DNA from: Actinomadura luteofluorescens
GTDB taxonomy: Bacteria; Actinomycetota; Actinomycetes; Streptosporangiales; Streptosporangiaceae
Direction of reading: 5' to 3'
Length of the DNA stretch: 64,000 nt
Assembly (NCBI RefSeq): GCF_013409365.1
Contig: NZ_JACCBA010000001.1
Location: forward strand, 558,001-622,000
Shown here: positions 8,419 to 17,444 of the stretch, one piece after another
Layout of the letters: the number at the start of each line of letters is the position of its first letter
Position numbering within the stretch: the stretch's first letter is position 1
Position numbers and translations under genes: made by a program
The notes under the pieces: generated by a model
The model's input: the letters and a program-made list of their open reading frames with translations, nothing else
The model's database searches: none
Told to the model about the DNA's origin: nothing

Positions 8419-11400
8419 TCAGCCCTGGCCCTGCAGGGCTCGCAGCCGGCTCAAGCTCGAGGTGTCCAAGGCCTGCCGCACCTGTGCGGGCACGTCCACC
8501 GCACCGTCCGCGGCGGCGAAGACCGGGCCGTCCGGCTCTGCCGCCAGGCGCCGCACCAGGTCCAGATACTCGTCGGCGAACTGGCGCACGTAGGCCGGTT
8601 CGAACAGATCGGCCGAGTAGTGGAACATGCAGTGGACGCCGTCCTGGTGTTCGTAGAGTTCGGCGACCATGTCGAAGCGGGCCACTTCGTGATCGGTCTC
8701 GAACAGGGTGGCCTCCACCTCCCCGAACCGCAGCGGCGCGAACGGCGCGTTCTGGAAGTTGAACGCCACCTGCACCAGCGGGAGGCGGTCCGTGGCGCGA
8801 TCCGGACCGAGCTCCCCGACCAGCCGCTCGAACGGCAGGTCCTCATGGGCGAGAGCGCCGAGGTGCACCCGCCGGACATGGTGCACGAGCCCGCGGAACG
8901 TCGGTTCTCCGGAAAGGTCGAGACGTTCCGGGAGGGTGTTGACGAAGAACCCGACGAGGTTCTCCAGATCCGGATGCGAGCGGCCCGCCACCGGCACCCC
9001 GATGACGAAGTCGCGCCGGCCCGCGCGGCGGGCGACCAGGACGGCGAACGCCGCGAACAGGACCATGAACAGCGTGCCGCCCTCCTGGCGGGCCAGCTCG
9101 CGCACGGTCCGGAGGACGTCGGGCGTGAGGTCGACATCGAAGCGGCCGCCCTTGTAGGAGCGTTCCGCCGGACGCGGCCGGCCGGGCTGGAGTTCGAGCA
9201 TCTCCGGCGCGTCCCTCAACGCCTCGGTCCAGTACCCCAGGAGTTCGTCGAGGGGCTCGCCGGTGAGCCGCCCGCGCTGCCACGTGGCGAAGTCGGCGTA
9301 CTGCGCCGTCAGCGGCGGGAGCGCGGCCGCACGCCCGCTGGCGCATGCCTGGTAGAGCTCGCCCAGATCGCGGAAGAGCACGCCGGTCGACCAGCCGTCG
9401 ATCGCCACGTGATGCAGGCAGATACCGATCACGTGGTCGTCCTCGGCCAGCCGGACGACCCGGACCTTGAACAGCGGGGCGGCCGACAGGTCGAAGCGCT
9501 GAGCGCTGTCCTCCTCCAGCATCGCGCGCGCTCCGCGCTCGGCCTCCGGCAGCGGAAACGACGAGAGGTCGCTGACGGCGAGCGGCGTCTCCACCGACCC
9601 GTGCACCACCTGGACCGGACGCCCGTCCATCTCGCCGAGACACGTCCGCAGCACCTCGTGCCGCTCCATGAGGGCGGTGAGCGCGGCCCGGAACGCCGGC
9701 ACGTCCACCGGCCCGCGCAGCCGGCAGGGCAGCAGGATGTTGTCGTGGCGCGCCGCCCCGCCGAGCCGGTCCAGGATCCACAGGCGCTCCTGGGCGAAGG
9801 ACGCGGGAACCGGTCCCGTCCGCTCGCGCTTCGGGATCGCCCGCTCCGGCTCCAGCGTGTCCCCGGAGCGCAGCGCCGCCATCACGGCGCGGGCCGTGCC
9901 GATCACCGTGGGGTCGCCGAACAGGTCGTTGAGGGTGAAGTCCACGCCCAGGGCCGAGCGGATCCGCGACACCAGCTTGATCGCGAGGAGCGAGTGACCG
10001 CCGAGGTCGAAGAAGTCCTCGTCCAGGGCGGGGGCGCGGTCGAAGACCTGTGCCCAGATGCCCGTCAGGACCTCGGCCGTCACGGCGGTCGGCGACGCCA
10101 CGGGCACGGCCTCCGGCGCGGCGTCCGCTTCCGGCGCCGGCAGAGCGGCAAGGTCCGGTTGCCCGTCCCGGGCCGTCGGCATGGCGGTGAGCGGTACGAA
10201 CGTCGCCGGCACCAGCCGGGCCGGCAGCCGGAGCGCGAGGAACGCCGCCAGCTCCGAGGCGTCCGGCATGCCGTGCGCGGAGTCGCCGGCCGGCACGACA
10301 TACGCGGTGAGCCGTTGTTCGCCGGAGGGCCCTGCCGCAACGGTCACCGCCGCGTCCCGCACGCCCGGATGCCCGGCCAGCGCCGCCTCCACCGCCCAAT
10401 GCCGGGCGCTCGACTTCGGCGCGGGCACGGGGGTGTCGGCGTCGGCCGCGGACGGCAGCACCCGCGGATGGCCGCGGCGGCGCGCCACGACCGGCGCCGC
10501 GACGAGTTCCCCCGTCCCGGCGTGCCAGAACGAACTCTGCGGCACCGGATGGGGGAACCGGTACTCCTCCACGAGATCCACGCCCGTCACTTGGGTGAGC
10601 TCAAGCCGCGACGCCGTCGGCAGCGGGCCCGGCACGAAGACGAGGCGCAGGGAACGGCACCGTCCGAGAACTGGTGCCACGGCGGGTGAGCCTGGGACGA
10701 CGGCCACGGTGACCTCGTTCTCGACGAGGCTCTCTTCGAGCACGGCCGGGGACGCCCCGGCGGACGGCCGGGCCGCGGGCGGCGCGAGAACCAGCGCCGC
10801 GCCTGAGGCCATCGCCCAGAAGATGTCGCGCACCGACTCCGCCGAACCGGGCGGGCGCAGGTGCGCGACGCGATCGCCGGCGGACAGCGGGAAGTGTTCG
10901 CCCATCCAGTGCAGCAGCTCTGCCAGCGCGTCGTACCTGATCGAGGTGGTCGCCGACTCCTGCGCGTCATGCTCTGACACCGCCCAGCGCGTCCCGGAGG
11001 GGGCGTCCGAACCGTCCTCCGCAGGGGTGCTACGGGAATCGGACTCCGCGCCCGGCTGCCCGGCGCGAGGCTCGGCGCCCAGACGCAGGAGGTGCAGACC
11101 GTCGCCCACCGTCAGCCGGTCGGTCGCGGCCAGCCGGTCCGCGAGGGAGCCGTCGCAGAGCGCCACCGCGGCACCGGTCGCGGCCATCGCGGCACTGATC
11201 CGCTCGTCGCCGTCACCCGGGTCCAGCGGAAGGATCGTGCCGCCGGCCTTGACCACGGCCAGCAGACTCACCGGCAGCGCCGGGGACGGGCTCAGCGCGA
11301 CGGCGACGGTGCCGGCCCCGGAGCGGCGCAGCTCACCGGCGACGCGTTCGGCTCGGCGCTCCAGTTCCCCGTACGTCAGCGTGAGATCGCCGTAGACGAC

Positions 11401-12837
11401 CGCCGGCGCATCCGGAGTGCGCAGGCACTGGCCGGTCAGTCGGTCGGGAGACCAGCCAGACGCCGCGACGGTGCCCGCGTCGTCCGCCGCTGGCCGCCCG
11501 TCGGGTTCCGGCCATCCCGGCAGCTCGCCGACGCGGCGCTCTGGATCGGTGGCGGCGATGGTGAGGATCTCCACCACCAGGTCGCGGACGCGCTCGACCG
11601 TTCCCCGCCCGAAGCGCGCCGGATCGTAGCCGAGGACCATCCGCAGCCGCCGCTGGTCGGGCACGGCCGTCAGGTGCAGGGGGTAGTGCGGCTGCTGGAT
11701 GACCCGCAGGTCGGCGACCTTGACCGTCCCCCCATCGGTCCAGCTCGGCCGCACCGGATAGTTGATGTAGACGACCAGGCTCTCGAACAGCGCGCTGCCG
11801 CGCGGTACCTCGCTCCACCGCTGGACGTGCGCCAGCGGGCTGTAGTCGTACTCGCGGCCGTCGGCCAGCTGCGCCTGGAGCCCGGTCAGCCAGTCGGCGA
11901 GCGAGACGTCTCCCGCGACCCGGGCCCGGACCGGAAGGACGTTGATGAACAACCCGACCATGTCGTCCACACCGGCGAACTCGGGTGGACGGCCGGAGAC
12001 CACCGAGCCGAAGACGACGTCCTCCCGCCGGCTGTACCGGCTGAGCGTCAACGCCCACGCCGCCTGCACCACGGTGCCCAGCGTCAGCCGCCGGGTCCGG
12101 GCCAGAGCCTCCAGCCCCGCGAACACCTCCGTGGGCACGGTCGCGTGGACCTCGTCGAACTCCGGCCCGTTCCCGTCCGGGGGGTCGACGGCCCCTTCGC
12201 CGATCGGAGTGGGCGAGGTGATTCCGGCGAGGCGGTCGCGCCAGAAGCGCTCGGCCTTCCCGAGGTCCTGCCGCTGGGTCCATGCGACGTACTCCCAGAA
12301 CGGTCGCGGGATCCGCCGGTCGGGCATCCGCCCGGCGGCGAGTTCCCGGTACCAGCCGAACACGTCGTCGAGGACGAGATAGGTCGACCATCCGTCGAGC
12401 AGGAGATGGTGATAGGACCAGATCAGCCACCACGCGTCATCGGCGACCCGGATCACGGCCAGGCGCATCAGCGGAGCCCGCCCGAGTTCGAACGGGCGGG
12501 TCCGGTCCTCGGCGAGCATGGCCTCCAGCCGCTGCTCGATCTCCTCGGCGGGCGTGCCCCGCCAGTCCGACTCCCGCCACTCGGGATCCGCGTCACGGCT
12601 CACCACCTGCACCGGCAGGTCCAGCCGCTCGTAGTGGAACGAGGTGCGCAGGATCGGGTGCCTGCGGAGGACGGCGCGCCAGGACTCCCGCAGAAGCGAC
12701 GGGCTGAGGGCGCCCTCCAGCCGGAGGCAGAGCTGATAGATCGTCTCGCCGGAGTCCTGCTTGCGCAGCGCCTCGAAGAACATCCCGTCCTGCAACGGCG
12801 TCAGCCGGCAGATCCGTTCGATTTGGTCGGGGCGCAT
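8419..12837 (-). CDS. NRPS 3: C - ruined A - PCP - C
   Basis: 1472 aa. ATG at 12837 follows AAGGTGG. Domains in order: condensation domain with intact HHLLLDG (143 to 149); an adenylation-derived stretch (about 455 to 890); carrier domain DFFDLGGHSLLAIKL with its serine near residue 949; and a second condensation domain with intact HHVAIDG near 1141, ending about 30 residues before the C terminus. The middle stretch keeps A1 (LTYGELERRAE) and A2-like sequence but lacks A3 (no SGTTG loop), A5 (no YGPTE), A7 (no YRTGD) and the A10 lysine, so it cannot be a working adenylating enzyme. The intact carrier must be loaded by another protein; NRPS 2 or the synthetase-like ligase are candidates. It lies 28 bases upstream of NRPS 2. 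Confidence 0.92.
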   Translation of the reverse strand: MRPDQIERICRLTPLQDGMFFEALRKQDSGETIYQLCLRLEGALSPSLLRESWRAVLRRHPILRTSFHYERLDLPVQVVSRDADPEWRESDWRGTPAEEIEQRLEAMLAEDRTRPFELGRAPLMRLAVIRVADDAWWLIWSYHHLLLDGWSTYLVLDDVFGWYRELAAGRMPDRRIPRPFWEYVAWTQRQDLGKAERFWRDRLAGITSPTPIGEGAVDPPDGNGPEFDEVHATVPTEVFAGLEALARTRRLTLGTVVQAAWALTLSRYSRREDVVFGSVVSGRPPEFAGVDDMVGLFINVLPVRARVAGDVSLADWLTGLQAQLADGREYDYSPLAHVQRWSEVPRGSALFESLVVYINYPVRPSWTDGGTVKVADLRVIQQPHYPLHLTAVPDQRRLRMVLGYDPARFGRGTVERVRDLVVEILTIAATDPERRVGELPGWPEPDGRPAADDAGTVAASGWSPDRLTGQCLRTPDAPAVVYGDLTLTYGELERRAERVAGELRRSGAGTVAVALSPSPALPVSLLAVVKAGGTILPLDPGDGDERISAAMAATGAAVALCDGSLADRLAATDRLTVGDGLHLLRLGAEPRAGQPGAESDSRSTPAEDGSDAPSGTRWAVSEHDAQESATTSIRYDALAELLHWMGEHFPLSAGDRVAHLRPPGSAESVRDIFWAMASGAALVLAPPAARPSAGASPAVLEESLVENEVTVAVVPGSPAVAPVLGRCRSLRLVFVPGPLPTASRLELTQVTGVDLVEEYRFPHPVPQSSFWHAGTGELVAAPVVARRRGHPRVLPSAADADTPVPAPKSSARHWAVEAALAGHPGVRDAAVTVAAGPSGEQRLTAYVVPAGDSAHGMPDASELAAFLALRLPARLVPATFVPLTAMPTARDGQPDLAALPAPEADAAPEAVPVASPTAVTAEVLTGIWAQVFDRAPALDEDFFDLGGHSLLAIKLVSRIRSALGVDFTLNDLFGDPTVIGTARAVMAALRSGDTLEPERAIPKRERTGPVPASFAQERLWILDRLGGAARHDNILLPCRLRGPVDVPAFRAALTALMERHEVLRTCLGEMDGRPVQVVHGSVETPLAVSDLSSFPLPEAERGARAMLEEDSAQRFDLSAAPLFKVRVVRLAEDDHVIGICLHHVAIDGWSTGVLFRDLGELYQACASGRAAALPPLTAQYADFATWQRGRLTGEPLDELLGYWTEALRDAPEMLELQPGRPRPAERSYKGGRFDVDLTPDVLRTVRELARQEGGTLFMVLFAAFAVLVARRAGRRDFVIGVPVAGRSHPDLENLVGFFVNTLPERLDLSGEPTFRGLVHHVRRVHLGALAHEDLPFERLVGELGPDRATDRLPLVQVAFNFQNAPFAPLRFGEVEATLFETDHEVARFDMVAELYEHQDGVHCMFHYSADLFEPAYVRQFADEYLDLVRRLAAEPDGPVFAAADGAVDVPAQVRQALDTSSLSRLRALQGQG

Positions 12838-12909
12838 CTGTAACCACCTTCGAGGGACTGTGAAGCCAAGTGGCGATCGACCGGTACGTAGGCCCGCGGG
12901 CCGCCGGAC

Positions 12910-13944
12910 TCAGCCGGCGACCGGTTCGGGCGCGGGTTCCACCGTGGGCCGGCAGTCGGCCAGGCTGACCTGCTCGCCCATCGCGACGAGGATCTTCCGG
13001 TCGCCGCGGAAGGCCTCACGGCCATGGCAGGACAGGATGTTGTCGACCAGCAGCAGATCGCCCGCCCGCCACGGCTCCCGGCGCTGGGCGCCGTCGTAGG
13101 CGGCGTTCAGCGCGGCGACGTCCTCGGCGTCGATGGGACTGCCGTCCCCGTAGAACGTGTCGAAGGGAAGCCCGTCCGGTCCGTAGCTGCTCAGGAGCAC
13201 GTCCCGGACGTCGGGGTCGAGCGAGTGCCGGCTCCAGAAGGCGATGTGGTTGAACCACACCTCCTCGCCCGTCACCGGATGGTGGATCGTCGTCGCCCGC
13301 CGCTGCGTCGTCGCCAGACCGTCGTCGGGCAGCCATCTGATCCCGATGGAGCTGCGACGGCAGTAGTCCTCCACCGCGGCGCGGTCGGACGTTCCGAAGG
13401 CGGTCGGCCATGGCAGGGAGACGTGCTCGCGGTAGTTGCGCGCCAGAACCCACCCCAGCCGCCGGAAGCGGTCGGCCAGCTCCGCCGGGATCCTCGCGAG
13501 CACCTCCCGGGTGTCGGCCACGGTGGTGGCCCCGCCCTCCTCCGGTGCCACCAGGCAGCCGAAGAGCAGGACCCCGGGGAAGTCCAGGGTGTAGCTGTTC
13601 TCGTTGTGCAGCCGGATCACCTGCGCGCTGGGCAGGTCGGTGGACGACAGCACCCCCTCCCCGTAGTCGCTGCGCGGCGTCGCCTTCTCCCGGTAGCTCA
13701 CCCTCTGGTCGAGCAGGACGTCGCGCGCCCCGGCGAAGTCGTGCACACTCGCGATGGGCAGGCCCCGGACCAGCAGGCATCCGTACCGGGCCAGCGCCGC
13801 ACGGAACGCGCCGCGTCGCTCGGTCAGCCATGCGCGGGCGTCCTCCATGGACGCGGTCCCGTCCGCCCGCGCGATCGGCGGCCCGGACTCGCCGACCGAC
13901 AGGCCCAGTTCGGCGATGGCCCGGTCGTTCACCGTCACGTCCAT
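12910..13944 (-). CDS. TauD/TfdA-family Fe(II)/2-oxoglutarate oxygenase
   Basis: 344 aa. The ATG at 13944 overlaps the stop of the upstream paralogue by one base (TGATG) and has GGGGGAGG before it. The iron-binding HxE appears in IRLHNENSY and the distal histidine in SCHGREAF, followed by a conserved arginine region (FRGDRKIL). The glutamate in place of aspartate is common among amino acid beta-hydroxylases of NRPS pathways such as SyrP- and VioC-like enzymes. It therefore probably hydroxylates an amino acid, free or carrier-bound. A close paralogue lies directly upstream, so two positions or two substrates may be oxidised. Halogenase is unlikely because the Glu ligand is present. Confidence 0.88.
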   Translation of the reverse strand: MDVTVNDRAIAELGLSVGESGPPIARADGTASMEDARAWLTERRGAFRAALARYGCLLVRGLPIASVHDFAGARDVLLDQRVSYREKATPRSDYGEGVLSSTDLPSAQVIRLHNENSYTLDFPGVLLFGCLVAPEEGGATTVADTREVLARIPAELADRFRRLGWVLARNYREHVSLPWPTAFGTSDRAAVEDYCRRSSIGIRWLPDDGLATTQRRATTIHHPVTGEEVWFNHIAFWSRHSLDPDVRDVLLSSYGPDGLPFDTFYGDGSPIDAEDVAALNAAYDGAQRREPWRAGDLLLVDNILSCHGREAFRGDRKILVAMGEQVSLADCRPTVEPAPEPVAG

Positions 13945-14987
13945 CAGTCCTCCCCCGGTCCGAACGCCGCCGGACCGATCGGCCCCGACGGCGAGCAGTC
14001 CGCCATCCGCCGCGGCTCCCCCATGGCGACCAGGACCCGGCGGTCCCCGGTGAACGGTTCACGCCCGTGGCTGCACAGGAGGTTGTCCACCAGCACCAGA
14101 TCGCCCCGCCGCCAGCTCTCGCGGACCATCACCTCGTCGAAGGCCCGGTTGATGACGGCCACGTCCGCGGGGTCGATCGGCGAACCGTCGCCGTAGTAGG
14201 TGTTCTGCGGCAGCCCGTCCGCGCCGCACGCGGCCACCAGGATCTCCCTGGTCTCGGGATCGTGGGTCCACTCGTTGAACACCGCGACGTGGTTGAACCA
14301 GCTCTCCTCACCCGTCACCGGATGGCGGAGCGTGGCCGAGCGGACCCCGCTCGTGCGCAGCCGGTCGCCCGGCAGCCACTCATGGCTCAGCTCGTTCTGG
14401 TCGCAGTACGACTCGACGGCCGCGCGGTCCGTGGTGCCGAAGGCCTGCTGCCACGGCATTCCCACGTGCTCCTGAAAATTCCGGACGATCATCCAGCCGC
14501 GACGCCTGAATCGTTCGACCAGATCTTCGGGCAGTGCGGCCAGCAGCCGGCGGGTATCGCCCAGAGTGGTGGCACCGCCCTGCTCGGGCGGAACCAGGCA
14601 GCAGAACAGCACGATTCCCGGGAACACGACGCTGTAGCTGTCCTCGCAGTGCAACCGGATTCGCTGCACCGGCGGCAGATCGGTCGCCGAGAAGATCCCG
14701 TTCCCGTATCCGGTTCGCGGGGTCGTCTCCTCCCTGGGCACTTCCAGGTGGTCTTCGAGGAGCACATCCCGCGCCGCGGCGAAATCCTCAGGCGACTCGA
14801 TCGGCAGCCCGCGGATCATCAGGCTTCCATGGCGGCGCAACTCGGCCAGGATCTCCGCCCGGTTGTCCGCCAACCAGGTCGCCGCCGAAGCCGCGTCGGC
14901 GACGCCGTCCACCGGCACCAGGCGCGGCTTCCCGCCGGCCGCCGCGTCCGCGCCGGTGGACGGCACCCGTCCGGCGTGACTGGCCAT
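13944..14987 (-). CDS. TauD/TfdA-family Fe(II)/2-oxoglutarate oxygenase, paralogue
   Basis: 347 aa, same architecture as the next gene downstream. Iron ligands are visible as HCED in IRLHCEDSYS and the distal histidine in CSHGREPFTGDRR. The ATG at 14987 is 3 bases after the carrier-protein stop, with GGAGGGT as ribosome site inside the end of that gene. Both copies share blocks such as HPVTGEE, WFNH and YGDGSPID, so they arose by duplication. The likely role is stereoselective hydroxylation of an amino acid or aminoacyl group in the peptide pathway. Substrate unknown. Confidence 0.88.
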   Translation of the reverse strand: MASHAGRVPSTGADAAAGGKPRLVPVDGVADAASAATWLADNRAEILAELRRHGSLMIRGLPIESPEDFAAARDVLLEDHLEVPREETTPRTGYGNGIFSATDLPPVQRIRLHCEDSYSVVFPGIVLFCCLVPPEQGGATTLGDTRRLLAALPEDLVERFRRRGWMIVRNFQEHVGMPWQQAFGTTDRAAVESYCDQNELSHEWLPGDRLRTSGVRSATLRHPVTGEESWFNHVAVFNEWTHDPETREILVAACGADGLPQNTYYGDGSPIDPADVAVINRAFDEVMVRESWRRGDLVLVDNLLCSHGREPFTGDRRVLVAMGEPRRMADCSPSGPIGPAAFGPGED

Positions 14988-14990
14988 CGG

Positions 14991-15293
14991 TCACCCTCCG
15001 ATCGTCCCGGTCGACGCGACGGCCCGCTTCTCCGCCACGAACCGGGTGATGGCCTCGACGCTCTGGAAGTTCGCGATGTCCAGATCGTCGCCGGCGACCG
15101 CGATATCGAAGGTGCGCTCGACCCAGGTGAGGATCTGCACCGCGAACAAAGAGCTGACGTAGCCGGTGGCGAAGATGTCGACATCGTCGGCGATCGACGC
15201 TCCCCCGGTGTGCCGGGACACGAATTCCCGCACCGTGGCGAGCACCCGCTCGTCGTCGGGTCCCCGCAGGTCCCCGCCGAGTTCACCGTCCAT
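14991..15293 (-). CDS. Free-standing acyl carrier protein
   Basis: 100 aa. I chose ATG at 15293 (GGAGGAGGAC upstream) over the longer frame to 15395, which overlaps the dehydrogenase gene. The phosphopantetheine attachment region is IFATGYVSSLFAVQIL, with the serine before LFA. This GxVxSLFAxQ form resembles the discrete carriers of methoxymalonyl and aminomalonyl extender-unit cassettes rather than fatty acid ACP. It sits between two dehydrogenases plus a ligase on one side and two oxygenases on the other. I infer that it holds the seryl and then aminomalonyl group. Confidence 0.9.
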   Translation of the reverse strand: MDGELGGDLRGPDDERVLATVREFVSRHTGGASIADDVDIFATGYVSSLFAVQILTWVERTFDIAVAGDDLDIANFQSVEAITRFVAEKRAVASTGTIGG

Positions 15294-15330
15294 GTGTCCC
15301 TGTCCTCCTCCACGTTGGTACGAGCCGGCG

Positions 15331-16188
15331 TCAGTCGTGGTCATAGACGTGGAAACCCCGTCCGGTCTTCCGCCCGAGCAGACCGGCGTCCACATACCTG
15401 CGCAGCAGCGGGCACGGCCGGTACTTCGGGTCCTTGAACTCGTCCAGCAAGACCTCGAGCGAATAGAGGACGGTGTCGAGGCCGATGAGGTCGGCGGTCT
15501 CCATGGGCCCCATCCGGTGCCCGAAGCATTTCTTGAAGAGCCGGTCGATGTCCGTCGGCGAGGACACCTGCTCGTGCAGCAGGAAGATCGCCTCGTTGAT
15601 CGTGAGCATGAGCACGCGGTTGGTCACGAAACCCGAGGAGTCGCCCACGAGGATGGTGTCCTTGCCGATGCCGGCCAGCAGCCGCCGGGACGACTCGAGG
15701 GTCGCGTCGCTCGTGTGGAAGCCCCGGATGATCTCCACGAGGGGCATGACCGGCACCGGGTTCATGAAATGGTTGCCGATCACCTTGTCCGGTCTGCTCG
15801 TGCGACCCGCGAGCCTGGTGATGGGAATCGCCGAGGTGTTGACCGCGAGGACGCACTCCGGCGCGCAGACGCGGTCCAGATCGCGGTAGAGGTCCTTCTT
15901 GACGTCCCACTTCTCGGTCACGTTCTCCACCACGTAGCCGACGTCGCGAAGGTCCCCCAGCTCGGTGGACGGCGTGATCAGGGCGAGGATCTCGTCGGCC
16001 GTGCGCGTCGGGGCGCGGCCTACCACCACGGGCAGCAGCCGGGCGTTCCCCGCGATCGTCTCCCTCGCGGTCTTCAGCGCCTCCTCGGAGGTGTCGACCA
16101 GGACGACGGGGTACCCCGCCTCGGCGAAGGCATGGGCGACCCCGGTGCCGATGGTGCCGGCTCCGACGACTCCGACCGCGTTGATCAT
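15331..16188 (-). CDS. 3-hydroxyacyl-CoA dehydrogenase-type enzyme (extender-unit cassette)
   Basis: 285 aa. The start ATG at 16188 overlaps the stop of the ligase gene (ATGA). N-terminal Rossmann motif VGVVGAGTIGTGVAHAFAEA, then ENVTEKWDVK and NTSAIPITRLA (catalytic region), and GNHFMNPVPVMPLVEI with the catalytic histidine, so the active site is intact. Length and sequence fit the single-unit 3-hydroxybutyryl-CoA dehydrogenase family, of which FkbK- and ZmaG-type enzymes oxidise a carrier-bound hydroxyl to an aldehyde. In this operon the predicted substrate is seryl-carrier protein. Without the neighbours it could be read as a fatty acid enzyme. Confidence 0.9.
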   Translation of the reverse strand: MINAVGVVGAGTIGTGVAHAFAEAGYPVVLVDTSEEALKTARETIAGNARLLPVVVGRAPTRTADEILALITPSTELGDLRDVGYVVENVTEKWDVKKDLYRDLDRVCAPECVLAVNTSAIPITRLAGRTSRPDKVIGNHFMNPVPVMPLVEIIRGFHTSDATLESSRRLLAGIGKDTILVGDSSGFVTNRVLMLTINEAIFLLHEQVSSPTDIDRLFKKCFGHRMGPMETADLIGLDTVLYSLEVLLDEFKDPKYRPCPLLRRYVDAGLLGRKTGRGFHVYDHD

Positions 16189-17444
16189 CGATCGACTCCC
16201 CTGTCGCGCGGGCGGCCGCGTTCGCCGCCGAGGAACTCTTCCGGCCAGCCGCTCTCGTCGAGCCCGTGCTGGCAGACGAAGGCGTAGGCCAGCCGCTCCA
16301 GCCCGAACCCCACGCACCCGGTCCAGATCGGCCCGCGGTCGCCGCCGGTGATGTCGAACGCCGTTCCGAAGTGCTGCTCGTGGAAGTTGAACGAGCCGAC
16401 GGCGACCGTGGCGTCCGGGGCGATGTCCAGCCGCAGCTCGTACTTCAGTTCGAGCAGCCGCTGCGCGGAGACTCGCTCCGCGCCGTCCGCGGCGCAGAAG
16501 AACGGGTCCGTGGCCACCTCGCAGCGTCCGGAGAGGCCGAACCGCTCCACCAGCTCGACGGCCCGTCGCAGGAAGCGTTGCCGGCCGTCCAGGACCCGGT
16601 CACGCTCCCCCATGAACACGATCTCCCGGATCGTGAAGTCCCACAGCCGCTCCAGCGAGGCGTGGTAGCGGCCCTCGTACCGGAACGACTTTCCGCGGGC
16701 GGTGACCACCGTGGACGGCGACGGCAGCCGCTTCCCCGCGTACTGGTGGAAGGTGTGGTAGCACATGGTCGGCGGCAGGCAGTAGTCGGCGTTGCGGCAG
16801 TGGGCGAGCATCGCCTCGCCGACGTCTCCATCGCCTTCGTCCCGCTCGGTGAACTTCCGGTAGACGTCCAGGTCGCCCCGCAGCCGGGTGGCGAGCATGA
16901 CGTGCTGGGGGAACGCGGAGAAGTACCCGCTGCGCTGCAAGGCCCCGGTGGGAACGAGCGTGGGATAGCGGAACTCGGTGGCGCCGAGCTCGGCGACGGC
17001 GATCTCCCGCAGCATGCCGTCGAACCGGTCCATGATCGTCAGGATGGGCTCGCCGACCGCGACCTGGCCCTCGCCCGCCTCGAAGGCCGCGCCCCGGTCC
17101 GCCAGCGCCTCGAAGACGCCGGGCCACGTGTCCGCCGTGCGCGCCGAGCGCCAGATCACCTTGGGGGGACGGGTCAGCTGGCCGAGGACGTCCGCGCCGA
17201 CCATGTGCCGGAGCTTGCGGGCGAGCTCGGCGGTCGGCTCGGCCGCGCCGGTCCGCAGCGCCACCGCGTACACGGCGTCGTCCGTACCGCGCAGCAGCCG
17301 GAAGCTCGCGATGCTCTCGGAGACGAAGAAGATCCGTCTGGCCAGCTCGGCGGCGAGTCCGGCGGGGACCGGACGCGGCAGCCGGATCGTGTGCTCCGTC
17401 GTGCTCGCTCCGGGCCGCCCGTGCGTGCTCGGCCGCGCGCTCAT
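16185..17444 (-). CDS. Amino acid:[carrier protein] ligase, class II aminoacyl-tRNA synthetase-like
   Basis: 419 aa with ATGA overlaps at both ends. The class II synthetase motifs are visible: motif 2 around FRYEGRY (254 to 260) with LWDFTIREIVFMG, and motif 3 TGCVGFGLERLAYAF (376 to 390). C228 in LPPTMCYH, E274 in TIREIVF and C377 in TGCVGF occupy the places of the active-site zinc ligands in atypical, archaeal-type seryl-tRNA synthetases and in the bacterial amino acid:carrier protein ligases described from Bradyrhizobium. No C-terminal tRNA-binding region is present; roughly 100 extra residues lie at the N terminus. A carrier protein gene lies two genes downstream. I infer that it adenylates serine or a small amino acid and loads the carrier, replacing an NRPS adenylation domain. 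Confidence 0.85.
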   Translation of the reverse strand: MSARPSTHGRPGASTTEHTIRLPRPVPAGLAAELARRIFFVSESIASFRLLRGTDDAVYAVALRTGAAEPTAELARKLRHMVGADVLGQLTRPPKVIWRSARTADTWPGVFEALADRGAAFEAGEGQVAVGEPILTIMDRFDGMLREIAVAELGATEFRYPTLVPTGALQRSGYFSAFPQHVMLATRLRGDLDVYRKFTERDEGDGDVGEAMLAHCRNADYCLPPTMCYHTFHQYAGKRLPSPSTVVTARGKSFRYEGRYHASLERLWDFTIREIVFMGERDRVLDGRQRFLRRAVELVERFGLSGRCEVATDPFFCAADGAERVSAQRLLELKYELRLDIAPDATVAVGSFNFHEQHFGTAFDITGGDRGPIWTGCVGFGLERLAYAFVCQHGLDESGWPEEFLGGERGRPRDRGVDR

